NCBI GenBank assembly: GCA_903813345.2
Contig: CAIIXF020000005.1
Location: 24,803,375 to 24,867,374, forward strand
Reading direction: 5' to 3'
DNA from: Owenia fusiformis
Taxonomy: Eukaryota > Annelida > Polychaeta > Sabellida > Oweniidae
DNA length: 64,000 nucleotides
Part shown: positions 12,801 to 27,000 of the stretch, piece after piece
Layout: each line of letters starts with the position of its first letter
Numbering within the stretch: position 1 is the stretch's first letter
Made by a program: the position numbers and the translations under genes
Notes under the pieces: generated by a model
Told to the model about the DNA's origin: nothing
Database searches by the model: none
What the model saw: the letters and a program-made list of their open reading frames with translations, nothing else

Positions 12801-15800
12801 TGATGTACAACTGAAAGGTGGCTTTATCATGATGATGCATGATTACAGCTTCACAATAAACTACAAACTTTGATTGACTTTATATGTTACTCAGCATTCT
12901 CCCCTAAAATATCCAATCTCTGTGATTTTCAAGTTCTCCGTTGGATGAAAATTGAATTTCAACTGAGTGTTGGTAATTGTGTAATTCTTCAATTCCTGCA
13001 TGGCCAGTTAAATGCTGTTAGGGAGACACTGAAACACATCCTCTGGTTACCTAAATGAACAGTGACCTTACCTCCTCTGCCATTCTCCAGCACACAGCCT
13101 TCCAAACATCTCTATATGGGTTTCCCTCTACACCAATCATCTCTCCCCCTTCCCCCAGTTTCTCATAGTTAGGATCATTATGCAATCTCCAGCCCTCCAG
13201 TGTAGCCGCCCTCCAGTCCTGGCCACATTTAGAACACAATCTCTTGGCCTCCTCAATCTGGCCAGCCATTAAACATGTGAACATGTTCTTTAATAAACGC
13301 AGCTCGTCTTCACGGTCCAGATCAGCTATTGGACGTTTTTGTCTGATGGGAGCATCTGGGTCCTGCAATGTGGCAATTTTCATATTCATATAGCTACAAT
13401 AAGAACATTCTCATACTTATAATATCAGAGAGCATCAGGATTCTTAACTACATGCAAATGTCACATTATATACACATAACTCTCAAAGCATTGTTATTGT
13501 CACATTCTTTGCCATTTCATATCTGGATCAAGTCTGTTTGCCATTTGACATTTCTGGACCACATCACTTTGCCATTCGTCGTATCTGGATCAAGTCAGTC
13601 TGCCATTTGACATATATGGATCACGTCAGTTTGCCATTTGGCATATCTGGATCACTGAATACTAGAATGCTAATAAGACTTACCATTTCATTTACCAAAG
13701 GTCTATCAGAGTTTGACAATATACCACCAGACTTCTTTTGTAGACTATGGAGAGTATTCTCCCTGGAAACAAATGTATCATGTGATGTCTTACATTAAAC
13801 CAATCAAAATACAATCTCCAAAAAACCAATCAAACCAATATTGTGTTTTTCTAATCCCTTTTTGGGATTTTGGCTTTGACCACGGTGCTTATTTGTATAT
13901 AGTTATCACTTCTTGCTTCAAGACCTCCCCCCACTTGAACAACAACAGTTGTTGTTGAAGTAGATAAAGAGGGGAGGTCCAAGGTCTTGTAGCAATACTA
14001 ACTTGTAGTCTGTCAAGGAATAAAGATCTACTGAGATTAATAAACAGTGATTAATATTATAAGGAATACTTTTACTCAATGACCAATTGAACTATATACA
14101 AATACTACGTTCCTGTTGATCAGTTAATCTTTTTGCATCAAGCACCCCTTGGTTGAGTTTAACTTGTAATCTTTGACCCACTATAGCACCTTCTGTTAAG
14201 TTAACCCTTCACTCACCAAGCACCCCCTTGGTCTGTGAAGAATTCAATATTTTCATAGACATCGACCAGTTGTTCTTCAGCATTCTTCTCCAACCAGTCA
14301 ATCACTAGCTGCAAGAGAGTTAATTCATTCATGGTTTTTGTTGTAATATAATTTTATAATGTCATTTAAAAATAGAGGAAAAACTTAAATTAACAAGTAT
14401 CACAAGAATGACCACCAACATCTGAACACTGATGGAATAAAATATAGCGAAATGATGCATTAAGGATGAATGCCACAGACCCAATCATTCAGACATATGC
14501 ACAACAACAAAACATGAGATTTTCATATGGGATCTTAATTTGTGCAAGGTCACGATGTTTGGTAGTAATGATGCCTTCTATAGACACAGAGCTTGTACCT
14601 CAGTAATATATCTTACCTGGCTTTGTCGCAGCTGGGCATCTCTCTCATATAAACTTGTCATAATATCTTTCTCACTCCTGTATTTATTCTACAATATAAA
14701 GAAACACTGCAATTCCGTCAAATTTGTACATTACTCTATCCAACACATAATTACTAATTTTTAATTGTTTACATGATACCACTAGAGTGCAAATTCAAAA
14801 TTTGTAAATCATCATTCACGATACCTCCTGCTTTATGCCTCCAATCGAATGTAAGGGAAGTAATCTCCAGCATTGAAATGACTGGATGTTGGAGCCTGAC
14901 AAAACTTTACATAAGATGTTAACTTGGATACTTTTCTTTAAAAGTAGGATAAAACTAAACCTCCACTTAAGATCACAGAGTGCAGTTTAATGTTATAAGA
15001 GAGTTCAGTCGTGCCTACCAATATATCTATAGCCATATCTTCTTCTTCCAGCATCTGACTCTTCAGTCTGTCCTCATACAAGGAGGCCAACAGGCGCCAA
15101 GTACATTTCTCCTGGTCGAGTAGTTCTAGCATGTTCAACGTACGAGAGAATCTACAAAGGGAAGAGGCATTTTATGCAACCAAAACTACAAATATTTAGT
15201 TTTTCTTCAGGCCTTTTTCTGAAACCATTGGTACAAACTAAATAGTCCTGTTTCAAGACCCCGGGGCCCCATTATTTACTTAAACAACAGACCGGCAGCC
15301 TGGGAGGGGGGGTCTACTACAAACTAAACCTGCAATTAGTTATACCTGAGGGATATTCAATTTGAGAGTAATGTTCACATAATAACATACATTGTACTTA
15401 CTTTTACATATCTGTGTACCTTTTAATGAATAAATACTACGATTATGAGTGATTTCTAACTGTTTTGTTTTCATTTTTATGCAATTGTATTTATCCTCCA
15501 TTATCGCCCAACAAGGGGCTATTGCACATCGACTCTAAGCATCAATAACGAATTATGGGATGTACCATTTTTAGTTGCGGGAAAATTTAAAGTAGTCGAA
15601 TTGGCCGTGGTCGTAGGTTTAGGCCTTCCAACTTGAGTAGCATTTTTTCACCAGTCCCACCACTAGAATTTTGATTCAAGAAAGTCAGTTTCCTGAGAAT
15701 ATTACCAGAGCTACATTAAAGCGTCAAAACATTGAAATTCAGGAGTATAATCTTTTTCAGACACAACTGAAATTCAGTAGAAGTGATCTACGATTTTTCT

Positions 15801-18070
15801 AGAAACAGACCCCTGCAGGACTTACTTATTCTGTCCAGGAGTGGTCCTCTTGACAAGTTTCTTGAGTAGAAGGACCTGTTCAGAGCAGGAAGACTCGTAG
15901 CCAGACACCAGGTCAAAGATATGATCAGGGGAATTATGCTCTTTTAAATTCTGAAGGAAGTCTCCAAATAAACTCTGCGAAGCTGAAACAAAAGAAAGTT
16001 TAAAATACTCAAGTGATCTTTCAGATCTGCGCACTGTTGAAATTTTTTTTAAAAATGACATGCTTCTCTGTTGAGAATCTGTTTGCACCCACTTACATTC
16101 CTGAAATATTGAGATATTTTGACTAATAAACGGGTAAAATATGGAGTTTGCACTGTACAAGTACTTGTAATTAAAATATGTAAAACTGAAACTTTTTGAA
16201 AAGGTAATAGCATTTTGTTAAAAAATAATCAAAATTATTACTTGAATGGTACGAAAATACTGTGAAAATAATGGAGGAAACTATTAAACCCTTGAATGAC
16301 TGTACGACAATCAAAAAATTGTAAGTCAGGATGACTGTGGGTTAGACAAGACAATTTTGGTACTCTAATGTTTTTACAATGGAGGTGTCAGTTTACGTTG
16401 ACTTATTTATTAAATACGAACTGCCAGATTCCAACTTCAGTGTTAATTTGTTTATTTTATGACAACTAATATTTAACAAATTGATTTAGTGTACTATCTG
16501 GGGCTGAAAACCACCAATGTTGCTGAATGTATATAGGTATTTTTGAAATAAAATGGCATAATCGTAAATTATGCAGTATATTTATCTATTCAAAAAATGT
16601 TCCAAGATGGTATTGGATCTAACTGATTGCCACTAAAAATGGTTGAATATTCACCTAATTATCCATATCCTCCCTCTTTTAAAAAAATACTTCAATGAAT
16701 TTTTGAACATTTTTGTTCTAGAGCTGTTCTAGAGCTGCATCATTTGATCCATCCAAAGAAAGAAATTGTAAACTGGTTTTGTAACCATTTTACCTTACGA
16801 TGTGGTTGCAAGTGGTTTTCTAGGAATGGTTTTCCTCATTTGCAAAGGTACAAAAAATGGGTCAAAGAATAATTTGAAATAGATAATCTTAGTAAATAAA
16901 AGACAGATACCTGATAGTCCAGGATCCTCCTCTAACAATAAGGCTACATTTGTAGTGGTCACATCTGCTCTGCCAGGGGTGGTGCTCTGAATTAATAGAA
17001 GATTAAAGTTTTTACTATGCAAATTACTGAACATGAGGATAATGATAGAACTTGCACATTTTGTAACATGAATCAGGTTAAATATGAATTAATTTTTGTT
17101 TTAATGCAGATCTTTTAATTAAGACATGTATAATATAATTTCACAAATGTTTGGTTAATCCACAAATAAGGTAAGTTAACACTAACACTTCATATCTAAT
17201 ACCAGAAATGAGACAACCACTGGTCCCCACCTGGTTATCAAGACGTGATGTCTTTATAACAAAATGGTGTCTATATTATAATTTCTACCATTGTTTGCCT
17301 TATACTACCCAGCATGCCTCAAAACTAATTACGACTAGTTTTTCATTTCACCAGCCCACAAAACTGAGGAGAACATCACCTTTTTTCTTTGTTTGGATTC
17401 AATAGAATTTTATCAACATATTGATTTGATTTTAAGTATACTAATTGTCTTTGTACAGTAAAAATGTGTAGATGGCCAACTTGAAGTTCCATATGATTGT
17501 ATCATCCCTATAAGTACTTACATCTGCCCTGAAACTCCTCATAGGAGTGGCAGTTGTCATGTCAACTGAGACATCCATCCCACGTCCCATGGGAGGCCCT
17601 AGTAATCCTGACACATCAAACTTAGAGGCTGAGGGAAGCTGCTTCGGGGTATCTAGTAAAAACATGCAAGTTTCAATAAAGGTAAACAAGGCATTAACAT
17701 GCAAAATGTCACCACATTTTAAGTTAATGTAAATTGTTACAGACACTGAACACAAACTGTTACCGGCAACGAAATCTGTCAACGAAAAAGTTGGAGACTA
17801 CAATATTTCACCACTTCAAGTGAAGCTTTGCAGTATTCTCGGAGTTAAAATGTAAATTGAATGAAAGCAAAAACAGTGTCAAGTTTTTCTGACAAGATAC
17901 TCTGACTGGTTTAAGGATCAAATCATTTGCTCTGATTTAGAGACAACAAAGATAAGCTCATGTGAGGAGTAGTACAATGTGCATTAACTTACATGAACTG
18001 TGCTTAAGAGGTGTCTTAGTACGCAGGGAAGGACCTGGGGTCCCAACTGCTTCATCCAACAGAGCCAAGG
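3833..18070 (-). CDS. NUP107: NUP107 coding exons 4-22
   Basis: Exons in transcript order: 18070-17993, 17652-17522, 16986-16911, 15982-15826, 15151-15019, 14688-14617, 14308-14217, 13762-13684, 13362-13072, 12791-12586, 12229-12181, 11471-11286, 10357-10222, 9745-9582, 8224-8122, 7788-7628, 7008-6835, 5033-4797, 3937-3833. Exon 13362-13072 holds the most conserved block (DPDAPIRQK to CWRMAEE). Exon 15151-15019 has [16 protein letters not shown]. Exon 5033-4797 has [18 protein letters not shown] and [16 protein letters not shown]. The last exon ends at TGA 3835-3833 after GPLGYSQT. Introns are mostly 0.2-1.8 kb and several contain MITEs. Boundaries were set by GT-AG sites and phase and could shift by a few bases where both fit. 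Confidence 0.93.
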
Positions 18071-21000
18071 CTGTTTACAGTTAAGGGTCATTTGTAGTTT
18101 AGATGTTACCGTCATCTTTAAGCAATGTATAATCATAATAGAAAGCATGGACTGATTGATAATTTACTGAATTGATTTTAAAATTACTTCATAATCCCAA
18201 TGATAGTATAAAATAAGGTGGCCTCAATGGTTCTGGGTAGAATATGTCAAACAATATAGCACTTTTTCAAAGGGCAATAAAATTAGTGCCATGGTACTTG
18301 GCCCACATTGAGAGCAACTTTCAACAAAAGGGTCAATCATTTTGAGCTTTAAGAAAAATAATACTTCTAACCTAGAAATTGGGCTTTTGAGAGATATTGT
18401 GAAACCACCACAGGACATAGAATTACTTTAATAGTATAATGATCAAGGTAAAAAAACACAAATCACTACGCAGTTCCACTTGTCAATGTCATTTCAAAGA
18501 AGTACCCTGCCTAAATTGTCAGACATTGGAGCAAAATAAGGACATATAATGAGGTGATTTCCAAGTTAAAATAGACATTATAGACATTTGTAAAGTATAT
18601 TCAGCAATATTAATGTTTTGATAAGTTGCACTTTTAAAGACTCAAAAGTTAATGGATTTTTGCTTTGTATATAAGAAAGTCCCAGTCATAACTATAATCA
18701 TTGCCAAGAATTACCAAGACATACAAACATAATCATTTAAACATTGCATAGTTTCACATCAGCCAACTCTATATATCATATGTCACATATATCCTAAGAA
18801 TTATTCTTTAGTTTGATTGGTTGAAGAACTTTTAAATTGTTGTGATTTATCACACAAGTTCAATGATTGATAAAACAACTGTTACAGCACAGCTATAAAC
18901 TGGCATGATTCCATAAAATAAAATCAAAAAGGATGCAATAATTATAAACAGTGTGCAAAATCACAATAAATGACATTGAATGAAGGGTTGTATTAAGTGA
19001 AACGAAATAATTATCCTGACATGTGGAGTCAACTATGACTTAGTGGAGAGGTTAAGCTACTGTATAAAATCCAAAACGCAACTTAAACGTATCAATCGGC
19101 CCTATACAAATACATGTAGAGTTCACACATAAATAGCCGTTCAGCTCTAGTGTTTGTTTAGACTACACCATAGCTTGTAATGATTACATAGTATCCCATT
19201 GATGAAGTTCAATAGCTGGTTTTCTAATACATATTTTCAACGAGCTCGTTTCGTAAGATTATTGGAGTTAAATCATGCGTAACATACATCATCTTCTTTA
19301 GAAAGAATTATACTCTGCATCGAAATCAAAATTAGTATTCAAAGTATTCAACAGACATGAGTATAATGATTCCCGTTGATAGCAACGTGAAATTTCTAAA
19401 TCTCCCGTTCTAAACACGCAACTTTGAAGTTGAACGGGTATCTGAAGTAGACTAAAGCGATACAATCCTATGTTGATTCAATGTACTTTGCGTTTACGTA
19501 TACGTTTTGAAAAACCGTATTTGCTTAACCTCTCCAGTCACACAAACACACACTGACACAGTTTACACATATTTGTTAGCATTAAATATACACTGTAAGG
19601 GGACTTATCAACTGTAGGATAATTTTTATCAAGTGAAGTTATTTCAAGTGATTTGATTTATTGCTACCCTGTGCACAGTCTAGTTATAAACTACCCTCTG
19701 CTTAGTATAGACTATATTACAGTTTAGCAGACCTGCCCCAAAGATTGGTGCCTGTGACAGCCCAGGTAAAAAATCATTTCAAATCTACCACATGGAAGGA
19801 ACGCGTGCTAAATAAGTGCTCATTAACTATGCGGTGATGTCATAGCAAATGACCATATAGAAAGTTGTCCATATTTCGACGACAAACTTTGAATGGCTCG
19901 GTGAGATCAGAGATTTATTGTAAACTGAAAGAGTGAAGACAAAGCTCTCTTTTAAGAAGTGAATGTAAAGGGTAATCTATTGCAGTTATGTTAAGTGTCA
20001 GCTGCACTACATACTACATGAGTGGTTCATTATCAACTTTGTGTCATACATTCGCAGTATAGAGTACAATAGATTATCTAAATATATTTAAGATCCAAGT
20101 CTACATGTAAGTTAACATAAGCAGTCTTCACCTGCAAACAAAACTACAGCATGGCAGCCATAGACCTGGGTGCAGTTACCAAAGAAGTGCAGTCAGTCGT
20201 GGATAGATATGGGAAGGAGTACGACTTTATAGCTGAGGGGTATGAAACACTGGCCAAGTGCTGGGCAGGAGATGGGCAAACCACACAGGCAGGACTAACA
20301 ATGGTTAGGGATATATCCATTTTTCTCAGACTTAAAGGACTTGCTGGATTTCTACAGGCCATCAAAGATGATCCGAAAATACTGGAGGTAATTATTTTCT
20401 GTACATACCATTTGTCAGAAGATGATATTTAACTTTTCCTAATTCAAGCTGCAGCTTATTTTCAGGTGCACATGGTACAACTCATTCTATGCACACTCTA
20501 CATCTTTAGTTTTGCTCAAAGAGTGCATAAATATACCTGGATTAAGATAAATCTGTTTGTTTAGAAATTTTAATGGCTTCTTAATTCATTCCATACTCGG
20601 TCAACATCTATTAGCGTTGCACAAACAGTACACATGTATACCTAGAGTATTAGTTATTTTCTATAAAGTATGAAAATTCAGAAAATTAAGTGAACTACTT
20701 TTTAAAAGTGCCAAAATGTACGACATTGATTTTTTTCCTTTTTACATATCTAAAATATTCATAACCCTCAAATAATATTAATGAAATGTTTATCCACTCC
20801 TTGTGCAAATCTTAACAACGCATAACATGGCAAAATGTCACAAAACGTATAAGTATGGCAAATGTACAAAGTCGTAACAAATTGTCTATATGTATTGCCA
20901 ATAAAAATTTCAAGTTCATGTAAACAAGTACTTATTAAATAAACTAGAAAATGGCAACTCCACAGACTAGCAAATATCAATGAATAATAATTTTATATTC

Positions 21001-24000
21001 TGGATCTGTACATGTAACAATTTGATATTTACAACCTATTCTACGCTTCATGATTTCCAGATACAGACAGATATTTAAGCTAATCAGAATTTCTACCAAT
21101 TTAAGCATTTGGGGGGGATTTCCCCAAAAAATCCCATAGTTTCTAAAGCAGCAGTAATCTTGAAAAGAATTTTTTGGGCAAAACTTTTTACCAATATCCA
21201 TCTTTCCAAAAATATGAAGAAAATCTGTATACTAGTTTTAGAGTTATTATCCGGAAAGACTGTCTGACTGACTGGTGGATGGTCATAAGCCCACTTATTT
21301 GTTGCCATGGTAACATATATTGGCAGAAATGTGTTGGAAAATTTTACAAATGCATAAACAGGAGACAATTCAGTATATATTTAACTTTTAAAAGGAGGTC
21401 AGTGAATTTTCTTCATGTTCTAAAATTGTAGAAAAGCTACGTTTTTTTCAAGCTGTCTTAATTGCCAGCTTTAGTAGAGCAATTTTCTAGATTGGGTGCC
21501 TTCATTCAATCTCCCGGAGACCTTCTTGTACCCTATACTCACTGGGGTTTGCATCAGGGCTATTAGCTTGGCAGTCATTAGGCCGTATCAGTTCAGGAAC
21601 ATTTTGCAAATTATGGTTATTTCCATGGCTCACCACATGTTTAAGTGAGACGCTGGTGACATATTTTATTCATGCAAAAGTGTATAATTCATGATCCATG
21701 GCTAGATAACAACCTCAAGTTTCATTTGGTATGCAAATTATGATTTTGTATCAAACTTTAAAAGTTATAGCATTTTGAAAAAAGTGGCGTTTTTTTGGCC
21801 CACCCTGTATATATAATCTATACATGTATCTCAAAATTACTTTGGACTCCAATTACGAAGCCATCAAAATTTCTGAGCATAAAGAATCACCATTATAAAT
21901 ACATGCACTCCTCTTGACTGCTAAAAGGGTTAAAAAGTTAGAAAGTACAACTAATATATTGTGATATATAATTAGACTCCAGATGAAATCTGGAGTCTAT
22001 TGTTTTCGTCAGTTTTCTTCTTCTTCTTCTTCTTCTTCTTATTCTTTTTCTAAACCAGTTTTCTCAATAACCATAAGGTCTTCAGTAAAGTCAATCATTT
22101 GGTCAATTTAGGTCCAGTATCAAGTTCCTCGGAAATTGGGTCAAATTTTTATCTAGGTCAAAGGTCAAGAACTAGGTCAAATCCAGTACTTTGTCACTTT
22201 TTTCGATTTTCTCGGTCGTCCTTCAATATTTTCGATCCGGGTTTTTTTCATTGTGTTCCTCATAAAAAAGTAGGAAATCTAGGCTGATTTAGTTTTTTGA
22301 TATCTCAAACCGATTTCGAGATATCAGTGTCCGAAAACGAGGTCCAAAAAAAAGTTCTCCGAATCAAATGTCTAGGATATTAGTCTTATAGGATATTTTC
22401 TCAGGATTCCGAATCTGAAAACCAAATTCGGATCGGACTTCCGGTTCGGAAGTTATGGCGTTTTGAAAGCTCAAAAATCGCTCAATTTGGTGCCCATGTT
22501 AAGTCAATGGGAAAAAAAAAAATTTTTGAAGTGAAAAATACGAAATATAGACTGAGTTCAGCTAAATATAATGAAAGCTTTTGAAAGGATGGGACCTCAA
22601 AAGCCATCTAGCTTCAAAATTTGGACAGCAAAATGCCTAGGGCAAAATGCCTAGGTCAAAATCTAGGTCAAATTCAAAGTTTTTCCTTATTTTTGCTATT
22701 TTGACACTACAGATTAATTATATTCTTCGAAATTTTGTATACATGTAGCCAAGAGTGCGCTAATAGTGTTAGCCTTTTGCCGTCAGAAAGTATTTTGCCC
22801 CACTTTTGAGATATGGTGTCCGAAAAGTAGGTCAAAATAAAAAAATCTCCAAATTTAACGTGTGAGTTATGAACTAAGTATAGAATTTTCTCAGGAATCC
22901 GAATCTGCAAACCAAATTTCGATCCGACTTCCAGTTCGGAAGTTATGACATTTTGAAAGCTCAAAAATCGCTAAATTTGGTGCCCCGTGTTATGTCAATG
23001 TAAAATACGAAATACGAGATATAGACTAAGTACAGCTTAAAATAATGAAAGCCTATGAAAGAAGGGAACCTCGAAGGCTACCTAACTTAAAAATTTGGAC
23101 ACCAAAATCCCTAGGTCAAAATCTAGGTCAAATTCATAGTTTATCCTTATTTTTGCGATTCTGACACTACACTTTAATTATATTCCTCGAAATTGTGTAT
23201 ACATGTAGCCAAAAGTGTGCTTATAGCGTAAGCCTTTTGCCGTCAGAAAGTATTTTGACCCACTTTTGAGATATGGTGTCCGAAAAGTAGGTCAAAATAA
23301 AAAGTTCTCCAAATTTAACGTTTGAGTTATGAATTAACAATAGAATTTTCTCAGAAATCCGAATCTGCAAACTAAATTTCGATTCGACTTCCGGTTCCGA
23401 AGTTATGGCGTGTCCGAAAAGTAGGTCAAAATAAAAATTCGCCAAATTTAACGTATGAGTTATAAATTAGGGGTAGAATTTTGTCAGGAATCCAAATCTG
23501 CAAATCAAATTTCGATCCGACTACCGGTTCGGAAGTTATGGCGTTTTGAAATTTCAAGAAAAATCGATCTGATGGTATCCTGATAGAAAGTCAAGAGTAG
23601 AGAAGAAAATATTGAAAAATGCATCCATCCTTCCTTTCTGATCCTATCCTATCCTTCCTATCTACCCTTGCTTCGTATCCTCTCCTTCCTATCCTTTCTA
23701 TTCTTATATCTTCTTCCTATTCTATCCTATCGTTCCTTCCTATTCTATCCTATCCTTCCTTCCTTCCTTTTTCATCCATCCATCCATCCATCCATCCATC
23801 TTTTGCTGGATGACTTAGCTTATTTTGGATAACTTGGCTTATTCTGGATGACTCGGCTAAAAAAAGTCTAGATCTGGAGTCTGAAATTGAACTCGTTCAA
23901 TTTCCAAAATCTAGTTATATATCCTTCCAATTATCACATAAATGGATATATGTGGGTCCAGAGCAGAGCAAAAATCTATTGTTTGATCACACATTTTTTA

Positions 24001-27000
24001 CAAATTCCAGAGGCAGACATTGACTATTGAAATAAAAATGTAGATTTTTTTTAAAAGATGGCCTTCTTATTTCAGGTCCCTATAAAAGATCCTATTTTCA
24101 TAGCGGGGTTTATGCGTACAGGGTCTACACATCTCCACAACTTGTTAAACGAAGATGAGCATAACTTTTCACCCCCTCTCTGGCAGGTGACGTTCCCTAT
24201 ACCAATTCCAGAAAGCAAAGACATTCCATCTGATGATCCAAGATTTCTTAGAACAGCACAATTCTCTGGTGAGACTTACAATTAATACCATTACTCTTTT
24301 TATCTTATTTTGTTTTTATTTACTACTGGTTTAGAACAGGGGGGGGGGAGATTTCCCAAAGATGACCTATCATATTGGCACGTTCGAAAACAAATTTTAT
24401 AACAAGAACACAAATGTGTACAATATGTCCCCACCAATGGGTGATCCCTTTAAATGATTATCCTGAAAATGAGTAGACAAGACTTTACCGTTACAATTTT
24501 GGGACGGAAAATGCAAATGGCCACCTTAAAATTTACCCAGATTGCCAAAAAATTATTAGTTTTTGCTGATTTCTTTTTACAAAACTAGATAACGGCAACT
24601 CCGCGGAGTAGCAAATCCCAACGAACAAAATATCAATTACCAATTCCAATCAATTATACTCATTACTTTGGTTAAAATTGAAATAGTTAGATTTTAGAAT
24701 TGCGAATTCCTGCAAAGCAGACATTTTGAATTTTCTGAGATACAAATCTGAAAAATAATACCATAATTGTGATCTACTCCAAAATTCCTTCAATTTGAGT
24801 ATAATATAGCCATACTTTGAAGGGATCGAAAAATTATTGCGAAATCGTACATTAGACGGCCATTTTGAATTTTACGAGGCTCTAATCAGAAAAAAGATAC
24901 AATATTTGCAATCTACTCTTAATTGCCTTTCATTTGAGTATAATAAAGCTATACTTCAGAAAGATCTAAAAATTAGCGAAAATTTCTGTTTTCCTGTTCC
25001 CCCATACACGGCCCCTGGGGGTCAGGATGAAAAACACGGAATATATGTGAAATAGATAAATGTTGTGAATATACTACCAAAATTTCAAATAATAATATTA
25101 ATTACTTTGGTTAAGAATGAAAAATTTATGATTTTTGCGAAAAAGTCCCGTCATTTTTAAAGTGGCACATTTTCTGAAAAATTCAAAAGATTCTGTTCAG
25201 TGACCTTCCCTTGCTCCTACTTTTAGCTTTTTTTCAGTCACACTTTCAAAGGGCTAAAAAGGTTATTTCATCATGTTTAGGGTCATTCTGACTATGCACA
25301 TTGTGATCCTGGCCATGTAAATGATATGGTGAAATAGTTAAATTGACTGGAGGTCAAACCAGAACTCTGTTATCTTTGTTCAAAAAATGTCTAAAAATGC
25401 AAAATTTTTTGTCACTTCCTGTTTCGTAATTTCCTGTTAACTTCCATGGCACCTTAACAGCTAATATGCATTACTCAATTCTAAAGAACAACAAGAATCA
25501 ACTCTAAAAGTATTGATCAAATGATTCAAAATCATGAGATATCAACTCAATTAATTAACTAACAACTGAGTAACAATGCTAGCAGTCTTGAAAAATAAAT
25601 ACTTTCCTTGATATTTCTAGAGCGATTTAACAGTATACCAGGTTGGCTACAGAAACACCAGGCGTTCACACCTTCTGCCTTGGAAGAGTGTTTCCCACAC
25701 ATTGGAAAGACTGGCCTTATGAAGGAGATGCTTTTTGCTGGTCAGAACATGGATGATTACATCACCTGGTATGAGAACATTAATGAGGAGAAAATGACCA
25801 AGATTTATCAGTACTACAAGATAGAACTCCAACTACTGGCCTATAAACAAGGTAAAATGGCATTAACACAAAATACTTGGGTGATATTCCGATAATATTA
25901 GGCCCATGTTAAACTTCGAAAAATCTTGAAGTTATGAACTTTCATTTGCACATATTATTAATACCTTGCCAGGCCTTTCTAGAGGTATAAGTGCTAGTTC
26001 AGAAGCTAAGGCTTTTATTTTGGTATATTGACCCAAGCAATATGTGACATCATAGTGGCGGGATGTAGTGGAGGGCCAAAATTGAAATGCCAATGTTCCC
26101 TTGGAAATGAGATATCGTTTAGTGTGTATAATTTGCCGGTCATTAAATGCATTCTTGACCGGCTATATTGACAGCCACTATGACGTCACATATTGCTCAG
26201 GTCGATATAGTAAAATGAATGCCTTCTAAACTAGCACTAAAACCCCTAGAAATGGCCCGGCAAGGTGGTAATAATATTGGACCTTGGGCCTATAATGATG
26301 CCCAATGAAATGACGTTATTGTATTATTTGTACATGTGTAGAGTTTCCTCGATTTTAACATTACTTGCTATTTATCATTATCAAAACTGATACGACTGAT
26401 ATTCATCCGGACTTTCAATACAGCTCATATCAGACATAAATTGCTTGAGCGCTCACGGTATTACCTAGTAAAAAATGCAACCTTTATCAGACTTTGTTCC
26501 TACATATAATGTGATATTCTGAGCAAATAGTAAAATATTTTAGAAGAGAACCATGTATATTTTTAAATTTGACCTTTACCTCAGAAATACGACCTTGACC
26601 TAAATTTTCAAACATTTTTGAAACAGATATATGTATCCATGTAAATAAATATAAACGAGTACAACAGTGTATGGAGAAATTCCAAAATACACTATTCAAG
26701 TTCATTTCCAGAAAATCCCAACGAACACGAAATCATCAATCTGTACAGTCACAATGGAATATTTACCATCTACTCTTACCGTCAATAAATATTTTAAATC
26801 ATTGTAGTATCATGTAACCATACTTTCAAGATAACTCTAAGTAATGGCGAATTTCTGCTCTAGTCAGCCATTTTGTATTTTCAGAGGCGCAAATCAGAAA
26901 AACAATGCCATAATTGTGATCTACTCTGAAATTCCTTCAATTTGAGTATAATATAGCCATACTTTTAAGAGATCAGAAAACAATTGCAAAATCCCGCATT

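Noticed and set aside
13917-13988. Hairpin CAAGACCTCCCCCCAC with its near inverse
   Set aside because: Possibly a tiny MITE, but a single copy with short arms gives no further support.
17547-17732. Plus-strand frame over NUP107 exon 17652-17522
   Set aside because: Antisense shadow of a well-supported exon.
21174-21431. Open frame of 85 residues in sulfotransferase A intron 1
   Set aside because: It overlaps a family 1 repeat, recurs in other repeat copies and has no domain; it is a repeat-derived chance frame.
22099-22287. Open frame resembling one at 38696-39049 on the other strand
   Set aside because: The similarity comes from the family 2 repeat body; no protein motif is present.
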